Positions 45,801 through 60,800 of a DNA stretch of 64,000 bases are shown in pieces. The DNA is taken from NCBI GenBank assembly GCA_903813345.2, contig CAIIXF020000006.1:17984348-18048347 (forward strand), written 5' to 3'. Under the pieces are notes generated by a model. The model was not told the DNA's origin. It searched no databases and saw only the letters and a program-made list of their open reading frames with translations. How positions within the stretch are numbered: the stretch's first letter is position 1; each line of letters begins with the position of its first letter. This stretch comes from Owenia fusiformis (taxonomy: Eukaryota; Annelida; Polychaeta; Sabellida; Oweniidae). Made by a program: the position numbers and the translations under genes.

Positions 45801-48800
45801 TGATGATTTATTTGCCTATAATTAAATTTAAAACCTTGTGAAAATTACATTAAAAGGGAAATCTGTTAGAAAATACTGTCAAAGAAACTGAAGTATACTG
45901 ATAAGGAAATTAGACATTGTCTGAGAACTCCCATTCTGTGGTTCTTTTCCTCAGTATGCAAACTTGGCAGGACACTTTTAGAACAACAGACCATAGCATA
46001 AATTTTCTTTTCTTTCCACTGATTTTGTCCAAAAATCAAAAAAACTTTGAGCAAAAGCATTGTACATTTGACAAATAACTAAATAAATACTTGAAAACGA
46101 TAACACTATAATTATGATTCAACTTTCTGATAGAGTTCCTGCTCTGTCCGGAAAGCATTCTCTACTGTAGCCCTGTATTATACTATACTGTATCCAATCT
46201 TTTCTTGATATATGAACCTCATTCTTTCTAATTCTATACCATCGGCAGAATTGCAGGTAATAGGATAAGATATCAATTTTATTCAATTTATCATTGTGTC
46301 TGGATTGAGTGCTTGTGCAATTGTTATTTACTCATAATTACTACTTCATCTATTACTATCATACATTATCCCTCATATACTTATGGCATTATGTCCTAGA
46401 ATAAATTCGATTTTTTTCTAAAGAGGTATTTCATGTATCTTTGTACTTTCTTATTTTATATAAATCGTTGGTTGACAAAGATGTTCATATATATTTTAGA
46501 CAAACATTTTTTCATTACACAGTGAGTCAGATATTTCATTCACTTTTTTTATGGGTCGTGGCTCCACCTTGTGGGTCGAGCCACGGCTCAACAATCCTCT
46601 TCATTGTCACATTTGTGACGGCGGTTGGTGAGCGGTGTGTGGCAGTTGGTGATCGGCGGTTGGCGGTCTGAAACAAATTCTTAAAACTTCCATTAACTTA
46701 ACAAATACTGTTTAGACTGACTTCAGTTTTTTTCAAAATCATCTACAAGTCTTCAGTAGTTCAAATTTTACTTTTTAGATTTGAAATTTTACCTTCGTTG
46801 ACCTTCTCCAGGTCTAAAAAAGGTCAAAAAGGTATTTTTTCAACTTGCTTCAAATTGACCAATATTTTTTTCAAAATCATCTAGAAGTTTTCAAAAGTTC
46901 AAATCCGACTATAGATTCGATGACATTCTCAAGGTCAGAAGTTCAAATCGTACTTTATATTTAAGATTTGACCTCCAGTGACCTTTTCAAGAAAAAAAGT
47001 TCAAAAAGGTATTTTTTCAACTTGCTCCAAATTGACCAGTATTTTCAAAATCATCTACAAGTTATCAGAAGTTAAAATCTGAGTTCAGATTGATATTATT
47101 GTGAGCAACGAGGAGTTACACTTTGTTATGTTAATACCTTGTTTAATTTGTCTAATTCACAACTCCAGTAAAATAGTAATTGTATTGCTATGAAAATACA
47201 TAAAGTTTAACAAGAAACCAAGTGGGTGATAATAGAATATTTGTACTACAACGTGGTAAAAAAGACACATATATTGTAATTCAATGCATCATTCCAGATG
47301 AATATCTACCTTCCATTCTTAACTAATATTATCTCAAAATACAGTTGTAGTCCAAAATGAACAAAGGAAATGTTCAAATTCAAGAGTCACGTTTCAACAT
47401 TCAACTAAGTAGGCTTGTGCGCACATCATTTTCGTTAATCACTGTGCTTTTGTTTGGTCGCATAAGCCCCTTCCATATTCCACTGACGACTCAATGATGA
47501 TAAATATTAGCAGGCACTTGACTTTGGCCTCCTGCCAGGATGTTTTACTTTTTTGTGATTTTAATTGATCCAAGATTTTAATTTGCTGAAATACTACTTA
47601 AATCAGCATGCAACATATTAAATTTCACAGATTATATTTTAGCAATACAGTTTTCCCTGAAAACTGTAAAATTTAGGTTTGATTTAAAAACGACCAAGTT
47701 ATAGTGGGACGTATGCCGAGTGGCTTACAATCAGGGATAGTTAAGTTGACTCTGGGATTTCAGAGTTTTTATCTGGTAAAGTTCCAAAGTTTTTAAATCG
47801 TGCATACATTTTCATTAGTGGTCTCTCAAAAAACTCAGAATTTTACTTGATGTTACAGGTGTCCTTTGATTTTATTTTTGACTCAAGTTTGGTTTTGTGG
47901 GTGAGTCCCATCATTTCATTAGTTCCAAGAGCATTTTGTCTACTCAGCTCAGCCCTCTGCCCAAAACTCAATTACAAATAACTCAACAATTACACAACAA
48001 CTTATTGTTCACTGAACAAATTTATTTTGTTATGGTAGATGTTTCTGAAATAACATCCACCTTCCTATATTGGCACATGTAATCGTTAACAATTTTTATG
48101 TAAATATTTGAATGAATTATGACATAATTTGTCGATGATGATAAAAAATGAATTCATAATGTATTGTTGTTCTAGGCACCTACGCTATCTTGGAACAACA
48201 GAGCCAGTAGCAGACAAAAGCCGTCACACATTAATGCGCAGCTCAATAGATGTAGGAACGTCAGACAATTTAGTTCAATTTCTTCGAGATATTGGATTCA
48301 GGTGTGTAAATGATGAAACATGTTATCTTAAAACTCAAGTAATTATAAAATCTCTGAGTGACCAAGAAGCATACAAATGTACAGCACAGTGTATTTTATT
48401 CCAACAAAATGTAGCCCTTAAATTATCCCCTATGGCACTATTGTTGACTGATGGTGAGACAAATTGTCAAATCAATGATAACTAAAATGGTTATAACACT
48501 AAAAAAGGGGATATAAATTTTTTAACAAATTATCTCATAAAACTACAGTGTACAGTGCTATGGCTTTTGAAATGCAGGGCACCTGAAATTATTTATAAAG
48601 CTACTAAATGGTCCAAAAGTGAATTTCACAAGACAAAAATGGCTGCCATTTCGTTTTTGGAACCAGGAGTCATAGGCAGGTTTTCTGTATGATGTTCAAC
48701 AAAAATGACTTAATACGGGTGGTCAAAAAAATGGAAACCCTGTATTTTCCTCATATCTTTGCCATTTTGGGTAATTATTCCCTGAAATTTGACACATATG

Positions 48801-51800
48801 TACAACATTCAATTTCCTACCAGCTAACCATATTTCATGACCATCAGATTGATAGTCACAATGGTACAGCACTTTGAACAAGATGCCCCAGTGTGGCCAC
48901 CATTGCGCTATTGGCAAATCTGAACAGGTTGTCAATGATCTGACTACATTTTTCAGCAGGTATGGCCTGAATGACATGGATGATCTGCTTTTTGAGGTAT
49001 GCAGTTGTCCTGGGGTTATTCTCATACACTCTTTTTTGGTGTATCATCACAGGTTGAAGTTAGGTAGGGACATTTTGGATGATAGGTGCAGGTTTGCCGA
49101 AAGTGCAATATTGGCCACTGGAGCATGTTGTTTAAAGTGCTGTAACATTGTGACTATCAATTTGATGGTCATGAAATATGGTAGACCAGTAGGAAATTGA
49201 ATGATGTACAAATGTGCTGAATATCAGGGAGTAATTTCTTAAAATGACAGAGATATGAGGAAAATGGCGACAGGGTTTCCATTTTTTTTACCACCCTGTA
49301 CATGCTACTTTTGTTGATGGACTGACAGACAGACTGGCGGACAGATGAATGGATGGACAGATGGACGGACAGATAGACGAACAAGTGAGCGATTGCAAAA
49401 CCTTCACCTGAAGTGAGCTAAAAATATCAGTGTGTTGTATCATTGACACAATACTTAGTATTCATCCAATTTTTGGAATGAGCCAGTGATAGATTTTGAT
49501 TTTGTTTGATTCCAATATTGTCTGCAAAATGATTTGGAAGTCTGCAAAGAGAAATGTTATGGAATATACTTAATGGGATGATGTTGCATGAGAAATAGAT
49601 CAAAATACTTCTCATTATACGTACATGCAAAGATAAAATCATCTTCATCAGTAATGCCACTTTTCATTCAACTAAGCCAAATTTTGAAATGAAGTAAAAA
49701 ATGTTGAATTTGAATAAAATGAAATAACCAAGCCTCATGAGAATACTCAATGTCAAAAAAAAATAATTACTGCACTTAAATTAGAGTTGATTTATTTTAG
49801 CGTGACGAGCTGTTGACATTTTGATTGAACTGCGTTCTTATTACACTCATTACAAATTTCACTTTGGTGCGTATCTCTCCAATTTTCATTTAAATCTTAT
49901 GTTATAGTATTAATCAGGATCATGATGCTCAACTTTAGTGATTTCACTGGGAATTTTTTTCAATATTCCGCACAAACCTAACTTTAGCTGTTTTGGTCAA
50001 AATATCAATATTTCAGCTTTTTTGGCAATGTGTAAACACTGTAGACCTTCATACATGGTGCAGCACTTTCTTGATCTAATGCTGTAACCTTTGAGGGATT
50101 ATTATCCCATCGAACAAAGTTCGGAGGGATATAGGGAACGCCTCCGTCCGTCCGTCCGTCCGTCCGTCCGGGCAATAACTCAAATACCGTTGGCCCGATT
50201 TTGTTCATATTTTGTACACATATACCCTATGGGGGTAGAAGTTCTGCTCGAAAGCCGATTTTCAAAATGGCCGCTCATTTCAAAATGGCGGCCATTTTAG
50301 TGCCGATTTTACAGTAATTTAGGTACAATATGTAAAACTGTAATAGCGATATGTTTTAAATGTAAAAAAATTATAAAGGACATTAATAAAGCTACAATGT
50401 AGATATTAAAAAAGCACATGGCAGCCATCTTGAAAAATGGCGGCCTTTACTCGTTATTTTACGATTTTTGCTGTAACTCGAAAAGTAGTGGAGCGATTTT
50501 GTTCATATTTGGTATGTGAATACTATAAACATTGCACACTGTCTAAAGACACTTTTGGTAGAAGGCGGCCATTTTGAAAAATGGCCGCCATTTTAACATA
50601 TTTTACTATAACTCGAAAAGTAGTAGAGCGATTTTGTTCATATTTGGTATGTGAATACTATAAGCATGGCACACTGTCCTATGACATTTTTGGTAGAAGG
50701 TGGCCATTTTGAAAAAAAAATTGAAAAATGGCCGCCATTTTAAAGTATTTTACTATAACTCGAAAAGTAGTGGAGCGAATTTGTTCATATTTGATATGTG
50801 AATACTCTAAGCATGACACATTGTCTAATAAAATTTTGGGGAGTAGTCGGCCATTTTGAAAAATGGCCACCATTTTTATGTATGTTATTTTACAAGTACA
50901 TGTGTGCGATTTTTCAAAAATTTTATAGGTGGCTACTAAAAAGCATATTATTTCTTCTGATGACAACTTGGCTAGTGAGCAACCATTTTGAAAATGGTGG
51001 CCTTTCTGGTGTGTTGTTTTATGATATTTGCTATATATTTCATTTGTAAAAATGCCAGCCATTTCTGTTCGATGGGATTCGCTATGCTTTGGCGTTGCCG
51101 TTGTTCTGGTTGAACTTTGCAAATGAAATTTTCATACTTTCCAGTTATATTCATGCCTTTGTTTTTCAGGTTAGACCATGAATTTGTGTTAAAAGGCTAC
51201 TTTTTTCGAAAGGGCAGGATGAAAGTGACTGTTTCCAAAGTATTCAGAGTAAGTCCACCTATTAACTAATAAAATGATTTTTCTTATCTTATACATGTTC
51301 ATATGTACATATTTATTACAGGGTGACAAAAAGAATTCAACCCATGAATAGCAGGTTGCACTTTTTGGTCATCCTGTATATCTTATAATGTGAATGAAGA
51401 TACAAGTTGGAATACCTTGCATGTCTGCAAAACTTGAAAACTGCAAAATCTGTGCCAACAAATACATATTAAAAAGTGTATGTAAGGATCTATTTTGTAC
51501 ATATGTGCCATTGACAATGAGTTCATGAAAGTGATATCAGATTTTATTTCACTGTTCTTTATGTTGACCCAGTTTTTCCACATTACATATCTTTCTTTCT
51601 TACAAAAGTCCATGGCTTATTGTCCCAATGAACAGTAGTTACATAGTGAAGGCCTCTGTCAGTCATTTCATTTGTTCACCCGTCAGTCAGTCCGTCCATC
51701 CGGAAGGTAACTCAAAATAAATACAAGATTAGTGGACAGACAGATTTTCGTTAATTTTGAGATCTTTCTGAAGAAGACTTTATATTTAAGATTTGACCTT

Positions 51801-54800
51801 CAAAGACCTTTTCAAGGTCAAAAAAGGTATTTTTTCAACTTACTTCAAATTGACCAATTTCTTTAGTTATCAGAAATTTAAATCTGACTTAAAAAGGTCA
51901 AAAGGTATTTTTTCAACTTGCATCAAATTGACCAATTTTTTTTCAAAATAATCTACAAGTTCTCAACAGTTCAAATCTGACTATAGATTTGACCTTCAAT
52001 GACATTCCCAAGGTCAAAATAGATTTGACCTTTAATGACCTCCTCAAGGTCAAAAGGCCTTTTTTATCCTGCTTCAACTAGGTGGTGACATTTTGTCATG
52101 TTAATGCCTTGTTCATTAATTTTCTGATCTCTTGAATATGTATGGCTATATTATACTCAAATTAAAGGAATTATAGAGCAGATCACAATTGTATTATTGT
52201 TTTTCTGATTCTTGCCTCAAAAAAATCAAAATGAACAGTTTTACCACTTTGTATAATGTTTGTATCTGGACAATTTTCAATCTTAAAAGTTTTCGCAAAG
52301 AAAGGAGACAAAAGCCTAGCGGCTCATCGGTTTCATTCTCTACTACATAGCGTAGAGAAAAATTGTTTTAGTAGGTATTATAAGAGGTTAGGCAGTGTAT
52401 ATACCGCAACCTCTAATACTGTAATATGGCTTTTGTTCGTATACCTAAGTGTATTAATATTACCATAGGTACCATTTTAGGTGTAATATATTATCTTGAA
52501 ACTATTCAACCACATTGTATGTCTATATTGACATTAATGAATTGAGTAATTGCTACCTGATATACAATTATGAGACCCCATGGATTTATAATTTAACAAT
52601 ATGCTTCAATCATCTAACCAGGTAAAGTTCATTACAGTTATAGATAAGCCATCAGTCTGTCAGTTCATTCATTCTGCTGTTTATTTGATAAATCAAGTCT
52701 AAAAAAACATACAGTAAAACTTGTCTAATCTGAACACCATTGCGACTGGTTAAAAGTGTTCAGATTATGTGTTTAGATTTTGAAGTTTTTGCATTCACAA
52801 GTTTCTGGATTTTGAACAAATATGAATGCATTCTCAATGACTATTAATACTAGTACTTCTATTGACAACATTGGTTTATGGCATTCCAAAATCCGATTCA
52901 AATGAATTTAGTTATGCTAGAAAGAAAATAGTTTAGCAATTTTGTAAGAAATATGTAATATTTTGTGAAAAGTGTGCAGATTAGACAGGTTAATTTTTCA
53001 AATATAAATACTCACTGTTCAAATTACGAGGGGTTCAGATTTCAAGAAAATGGGAGGAAGAATGAGACCAAGAAAAAGTGTTCAGGTTGAAAGGTGTCCA
53101 GATTAGCCAGGTGTTTGGATATACTACAGGTTTCACTGTATTTTACATTCCAAATTCATTGCATATTAAACCAAGATCACCAAATTATTTAATCATTGTA
53201 TCTACTTGAATGAAGCTTTGAAACATGAAAAAAGTACTATGAAATGATTGTGTATAGGAGACAAGCAGCAAAAAATGTATATTTAGAAAGTGGGTTTATA
53301 TATCCCGCTCCTGATCATCCAGTATTTGTTTTATTATGCACCTTCTCAATCAATCTTTTGAGTGTGCTACGATGTAGTTACATTTTTAGATTTTTTCTAA
53401 AACCTCGAAGACTTCTGTCTAGCTATCAGGCTATACACCGAACGAAAAAGCATTGTCTTGTCCTGGGATTTAATTTACATTTATTTGAGGCGTTCTTCAA
53501 GAATTATGCATTATGTTTAAATGATAAGGGTAATTTTGATTAAGTACACTTTTTTCTTCTATTTGCCATCAGTTTCTGATGTTAGCTTTAGTAGTACTAG
53601 AGTTATTGAGAAATATTAAGTGGGGAATGTTGCAAAAACATTGAAAAAATATTGGTCAGTTGCAAAAAAATATTGGGCATGTTTTTAAAAAGCCAGATAT
53701 GGCCAAATTGCCAGAAGCTTAGAACCAATCAGATTTCAGTATCTAGACAAGGTGCATAATAACATATTTTCTCGAGTAAAAATTTATTTCCATCGCGACC
53801 ATCAATAACCTATTTATTCCACAATATTTTTACTGAAACTTATTCATTTTCAAGTTTGATTTATCACCATCCAGCAACATCATATAACATTTCAAGTTTT
53901 AAAATAGAACCAAAAATGTAAAAATCAAGAGAAATTCCTCTGAATAGTTCTGATACAGGATTTTGGCTGATACAGGATTTTGGCTGATACAGAATCTGAT
54001 ACGGTATTTTGGCTGATATAGGATCTGAAGTGGCATTTTTTGAATATCAATTCTGTTCCCTGTTTATTTCCCATATTTCAGGGAAAACATGTTACCATGG
54101 AATAATTGCATTAAAACTAAAACAGTTAATTACACTTGTAACTAGATATTCCCAAAAACTGAATTGCAAATCATCTGCCCTATTAACACGGTCTCGTTTA
54201 TATCGTTCCATATTAGTGGTTTTGTTGACATTAATACAGAATAAATCATACCATTTCATGAAAAATGGTGACCTTGTCCTACGGATATTGAGATTATGTT
54301 TCACAGCAAGTTTGCACGGCAATACTGTATAGCACATTCTCAAAGGAATTGATTCTACTTTCTATAGACACCAAATACATCTCTGTCGATAGAATAATTA
54401 AAAAGCCTCAGGGTCCCAACCTCCTTTGTATACATTCGCAAAAATGTGAAAATATGACAAAAGTTGTTATAACTTTTTAAAACTAAAACTATTTAAACCG
54501 TTTTCACATGCCAGCGATTGATACTTTAATCCCCCACGAACCAAGCATGTCAACCTAAAGATGTAGACTAATGAAGAAATATGACAAACGGGCTCCCATT
54601 GAAATAGGACAGGAGACTAAGAATCATTTTATATCTTCTGTAACTTTAATTGAACACTTTACACTTAAAAGATTGAACAGTTGAAATTTCTTTACATGAT
54701 AGTATATCCTTTGTTGATTCTTGAGCGAATACACATTCTAAAAACAGATTAACCTGGAGATATGGGATATGAATTCAAGTAACATATCCACCTTTTTTAT

Positions 54801-57800
54801 TTTTTATTTATTAAAATCAATGTAACATATTTACAGGTTTTAGTGGCTATGACCCCCAAGAGGGAGTATTAGGTGCCACACAATGGTATTTACAATGATT
54901 TGTTAAATATTACAAGTATTTTTGTTTCAATTAAAAATCGACATACAGGACTTCAACAGGTACAGTGTAGTTCAATGGGCAACGTTAGGCTGTCAAACTT
55001 ATGAAGGATGCTTAAAATGTTAAAACATCAATTTAGGCTGCTAAACATCTTTTTTTATTTTAATAGCAGTCACAGTCACAGTCACAAAGACGAAAATAAT
55101 CATACTGCTCCAAACGCCGATATTTGATATTTATTCATCTCTCAGGGAAATTTTCAAATGGAGATTTTCCCAATGAAGGTATACATACAACCAATAGCTT
55201 ACAACAATACTCAAAAATGCCTTTCAATCTTAACTGTAAATACTGTAAGTATTCAAATGACACAACTGCAACTTGTAAATGCATTTAGACTTACCTGATA
55301 CATCGCTGTCCGTTTCACTTGACTACCCACTTTTAACTGTAGAAGACAGTTGCCTCTTGCTCTTCCCAACGTCAATTCCAATTTCTTCTTCTAACGAGGT
55401 CGAGGCATCTTCATGAAAACTGATACGAGAAAAGGTTTGCCTATGATCCTTTTACAGAGGAAGTTTGGACCCTAAGGCTTTTTTATTATTCTATCAACAG
55501 AGATGTATTTGGTGTCTATAGAAAGTAGAATCAATTCCCTTGAGAATGTGCTATACAGTATTACCGTGCGAACTTGCTGTGAAACACAATCTCAATTTCT
55601 GTAGGACAGGGCCACCATTTTTCATAAAATGGTATGATTTATTCCGTATCAATGTAAACAAAACCATTAATATGGTACGATATAAATGAGACCATGTTAA
55701 GCCCTACCTTGATACAATGGAGATTGGCTATTTCACCTTGGGACTGCCCAAACACCCACAAAATCCTGGCAAAATCTACTTTATATATTCAGTATTTAGC
55801 CATGAGATGGCTGAATATTGCACTTAACTAAGTCACACATGGAAATCAGATAGGTCGTCATACTGAAGGAAACATCACTCCAGACCCCAGGAATACTAAG
55901 TTCTGCTTTAATTTTTATGTCAGCACCAGTAGTGGTAATTTGTTGTATACAGTACAGTCTTTTTGTAGACAGTGTTTGGCAGTCTGCAGTTATTATTCTT
56001 ATAAATTCACAAATTTAATTCAGGTATATCTTCATATGAACATGTAACATATGCAATATATGTCAGTTTTGTTTTATTTATTTTGATATATGATGTGGGT
56101 AATTGCATCAGATGAATTAGTTTTCTTAAAGGAGAAGTACATAGGTACTTGTACAATATGGTTCTTAAATACAGAATGTGCACACTGGTATACATATAAA
56201 GTAGTCTCCATAGCAACCTAATGGTGTGTTTTAAAACAAAACTTGATTTAGTATCAATTAGTTCATTTCATTGCTCAGTTCCTAGTGTATTCATCCTTTA
56301 TTCATAAGTTGATTAAACCACACTTTTTGGTGTTCAGCTATTTCATAATCAGCTTAAATGAGTTGTTAAAGGCCCCATGTAAAGTTTAAACCTCCTTAGC
56401 TTATATTTGTAGTCCTACCCAATGTTATCAAAATACATGCAGTAATGGATTATACAGTGATACAGAATACTAAATGAGTTGTTAAAGGCCCCATGTAAAG
56501 TTTAAACCTCCTTAGCTTATATTTGTAGTCCTACCCAATGTTATCAAAATACGATGAAACTTTTCAATTTGATTTCCAAAAGTTAGGTTTGAAGGACCTT
56601 TTGTTCAAAAAATTGTGAATTCAAATAAAATTTTAATTGTCACTTACATACTGAATTAGCAGATAGTACATGTACTAATATCCAAAGAAAAATATCTATA
56701 GCGTGTTTTGGTGCACATGTTTCAGATGGTCCAGCCAAACAATGTACTTGTGTTTGTGTAATTATTTCAGCTGAACAATTTTGACACAGCAATAAGTGTG
56801 TATTTCTATGTATTTAAGATAGTTCAGCCAGATAATCCTGATCGGGTGGAACCTTTGACCGGATCATACCTGGTAGAGCTCAGTGTTGTCACTTCTGCAG
56901 GCCAGGTATTTAAGCATTTTATTCACTTCATCTATATAGTACTATCTAATAGACTAGATGAGAGTAGAAATAATCTTGATTTATGTCATTGAAAATTCAA
57001 AATTCAGTCATTGATGTCATATTTGGAAATTATATGAAAAATAACATCTAGAAATGTGGTTTCAAAAAGAGTTTATCGACTTTGAAAATTTAATTTTCTT
57101 TGAAAATGTGATTTTTAGGTCGGTGAGATTCCCCATAAACCCCATGTTGTAAAATCACAAAAAGTGAAATATCTTTTCTTGTGTTTTTGTATTATATTTC
57201 GTTTACCACCAATGAAGGTGAGCAATAGCTCTTGGTTATATTCTGTATATATATGGTCGTAATCAATGCATTATCATAGAAGGCAGCTGATCCAGGAACC
57301 CCTCCTTGAAGGAGCCCTGTGTTCTTTTATGTGCACTCATGCATAGGCATACAAGTACACACCACAGCCTTTTGTATGAGTCGTGGACCACTCAGTCAAA
57401 CACCCTGAAGTACTTTATGCAACAAGCCAAGTGCCTAAACCAGGGATAGAATCTGGGACCTATGCGTAATTGGTACATGTGCTCTACCGTTGAGCTATAC
57501 GGGTGGACTGGGCAGATATTTTCTTTTATTGGACATATCTTAATTTGTATAACTATCAGATACATAAGGGTAGTATGAAAAGTTGACCACTAAAACTGAT
57601 GAGTTTTGAAGTTTAAGAGAACTTTGTAATACCCTGCCATGTTATTTCCCCGATTTTGAGTTATTGGTTGACAGCTATAAGAAATTCTATGATATCACTA
57701 CTATACAGAGGTCTTTTATTGATAACTTTGTAACTTCTTAAACTAAAAGGTACTGGTGTCATATTCCCATCTGAAATTCAGACTTAAAATCAAATTCACA

Positions 57801-60800
57801 TTTAGCAAGCCAAATATAAAATTACATTCATATCTTTAAGCCAGGCATAAAAATATATTCATATCTGAGAGTCATGCATAACAGATGTCATATTCCCATC
57901 TGAAAACCACTTTGGGCAAGATACGGGCTGCGGGAAATATACTGAGGGAAAAATGAACATGTATTCACCTCATATCTTTAAGCCAGGCATAAAAATATAT
58001 TCATATCTGAGAGTCATGCATAACAGATGTCATATTCCCATCTGAAAACCACTTTGGGCAAGATACGGGCTGCGGGAAATATACTGAGGGAAAAATGAAC
58101 ATGTATTCACCTCATATCTTTAAGCCAGGCATAAAAATATATTCATATCTGAAAGTCATGCATAACAGATGTCATATTCCCATCTGAAAACCACTTTGGG
58201 CAAGATACGGGCTGCGGGAAATATACTGAGGGAAAAATGAACATGTATTCACCTCATATCTTTAAGCCAGGCATAAAAATATATTCATATCTGAGAGTCA
58301 TGCATAACAGATGTCATATTCCCATCTGAAAACCACTTTGGGCAAGATACGGGCTGCGGGAAATATACTGAGGGAAAAATGAACATGTATTCACCTCATA
58401 TCTTTAAGCCAGGCATAAAAATATATTCATATCTGAGAGTCATGCATAACAGATGTCATATTCCCATCTGAAAACCACTTTGGGCAAGATACGGGCTGCG
58501 GGAAATATACTGAGGGAAAAATGAACATGTATTCACCTCATATCTTTAAGCCAGGCATAAAAATATATTCATATCTGAAAGTCATGCATAACAGATGTCA
58601 TATTCCCATCTGAAAACCACTTTGGGCAAGATACGGGCTGCGGGAAATATACTGAGGGAAAAATGAACATGTATTCACCTCATATCTTTAAGCCAGGCAT
58701 AAAAATATATTCATATCTGAGAGTCATGCATAACAGATGTCATATTCCCATCTGAAAACCACTTTGGGCAAGATACGGGCTGCGGGAAATATACTGAGGG
58801 AAAAATGAACATGTATTCACCTCATATCTTTAAGCCAGGCATAAAAATATATTCATATCTGAAAGTCATGCATAAAATTATATTCACATCTGCTATAGGG
58901 CTCAGATTTGTTGTGAAACTCGCAACTGAAAACCACTTTAGGCAAGATTCATCTGAATAACTGAACTTTAACTGAAACGGTCCATGGAAATAAACTAGTA
59001 TGTCAAGACCTGGACAAACTGCTTCAGAATTCCTATTTTCAATAAAGAATTTGACCAAACTTACATGTTCCGCCCTTGTTGTTTATCTTTGTGTTTCCCA
59101 GAATTCCAATGACCTTCATGTGGGTATTGTAAAACTCTCTGCTACTGCAGCAGGAAAAAGAAAGTCATCAAAATGATCACAAGTATGGGACAAAAGTGAT
59201 TATCAGCGTTTTAGTTAAGAAATTGTTCATATTGTTTTATTTCTAGACTTTTTTGCAATGTGCAGGCATAGAATCTTGTGATTATTTAGAATGGTTTTGG
59301 TTTTTAGATATTAGAGTCTGTAACCCAACTTATCCATATTTTGCATCCAAATTTGAGATTTCACCTTCAATGACCTTCTCAAGGTCAAAAAGGGTCTTTT
59401 TTCAACTTGCTTTTTTACAAGAGGAGGGAAACCCCCCGAGCTTTAGCAGTTTAGCGATGACAGACATATTACGTCTTTTGCATACCACCTTCGTTTGCGC
59501 AAATTCTCACCAATTAGTTTTTGAATATGACACGTCGTTGTCATGTTTTAATCGATGTAAGCATATTCCTTACATCTTTCTTGATGTTAAATGACAGCTA
59601 TAACATGCAATTTTATATACATCAGAAATAAACATAATATTACTCGAAGTGTTATAAGTTGAGTCAGCCTTTTTTGTTTGTCGATTTGGACCAATCAGGA
59701 CAGTGGGTCATCTCAATACAGTTCCCTGCTCCTTTTTCCAATATCATCTACAAGTTCTCAGAAATTCAAATCTGACTTAGATTGAACTCATCATATTGTG
59801 AGCAACTAGGTGGTGACATTTTGTCATGTTAATGCCTTGTTTTCATTACAGCTGAACACTTCCTACTATTAGTTCAATACTTATCATGTAAATTCAATGT
59901 TTTGCTTTTGCTTCTGTCAATAATTTGCAGTTTGTTTACATTTAGAATGCTACTTATTTTCCTTTTATTGAATCCCAAACCTTTAAGAATATTCGCTTTT
60001 CCATTATTTTTATTTCCCCTATGATTAGAGAATGCTGTATTACTATTCACTGATTTATTCATGGCATACAGATTCGCTTGGGCCAGCATTAACAATAACT
60101 TTAAAGGAATGCTTTTTGTCAATTAACTTTTCTCTACATGTCCAGCATTATTTATATAATTATTGGAACTGCTATTGAGCAAAGGATCACAAATTGTATC
60201 GCAAACAATTTCGGCACATTTTGATAATCAGAGAAAAATTGAAAATATTGGCTAGCTCGATGATGTCATAAGTAGTATTTTTTTAAATCAGCAATAAGTT
60301 AATCTCGTTTTTGCATTGTCAGATTTCTACCTACAACCAATGACATCATCAATTTAGCTGATATATCTTAGTTCTTCCTATAATTCAAAAGGTTACAGGA
60401 TTCACCAGAATGATCTATTGATTTGTGATTGTCCATAATAACTGTCTGTATTTGTTAGGTGTAATCATATTTCAAAACTGAAATCTACAGGCCAGTGGCC
60501 TGGATTTATCGGAGGGAGCAGTTTTACTTAGCGGGAAGCTTTTCCCAAGGGCTGGAGCTTTTTGACATTTTTGGCAAAAAAATCATGTGTAAAGTGCTCA
60601 TAATGGTGAGCACTTTACTGCTTGATTTTGAAAGAATTTCTGGCCAGGGGGGAGTGTCTGCTCCCTCTGCTCCCTCCCCTGGCTACAGGCCTCATCTACA
60701 CATTACAAATGCAGTGATACCTATTTACATGTATTATTAGGATGCAATCAAGATATTTTAACTGAAGAATTAATTAGGGATATCTGATATAGCACTGCTC

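Noticed and set aside
50679-51122. 147-codon minus-strand open frame
   Set aside because: It lies across a tandem repeat of about 140 bp. The frame is kept open by repetition, not by coding constraint.
53244-53543. 99-codon plus-strand open frame in a MED18 intron
   Set aside because: There is no family signature, and it is probably chance in AT-rich DNA.
57281-57515. Possible functional tRNA gene
   Set aside because: The A and B boxes belong to a SINE head. The cloverleaf is not complete and a second dispersed copy exists.
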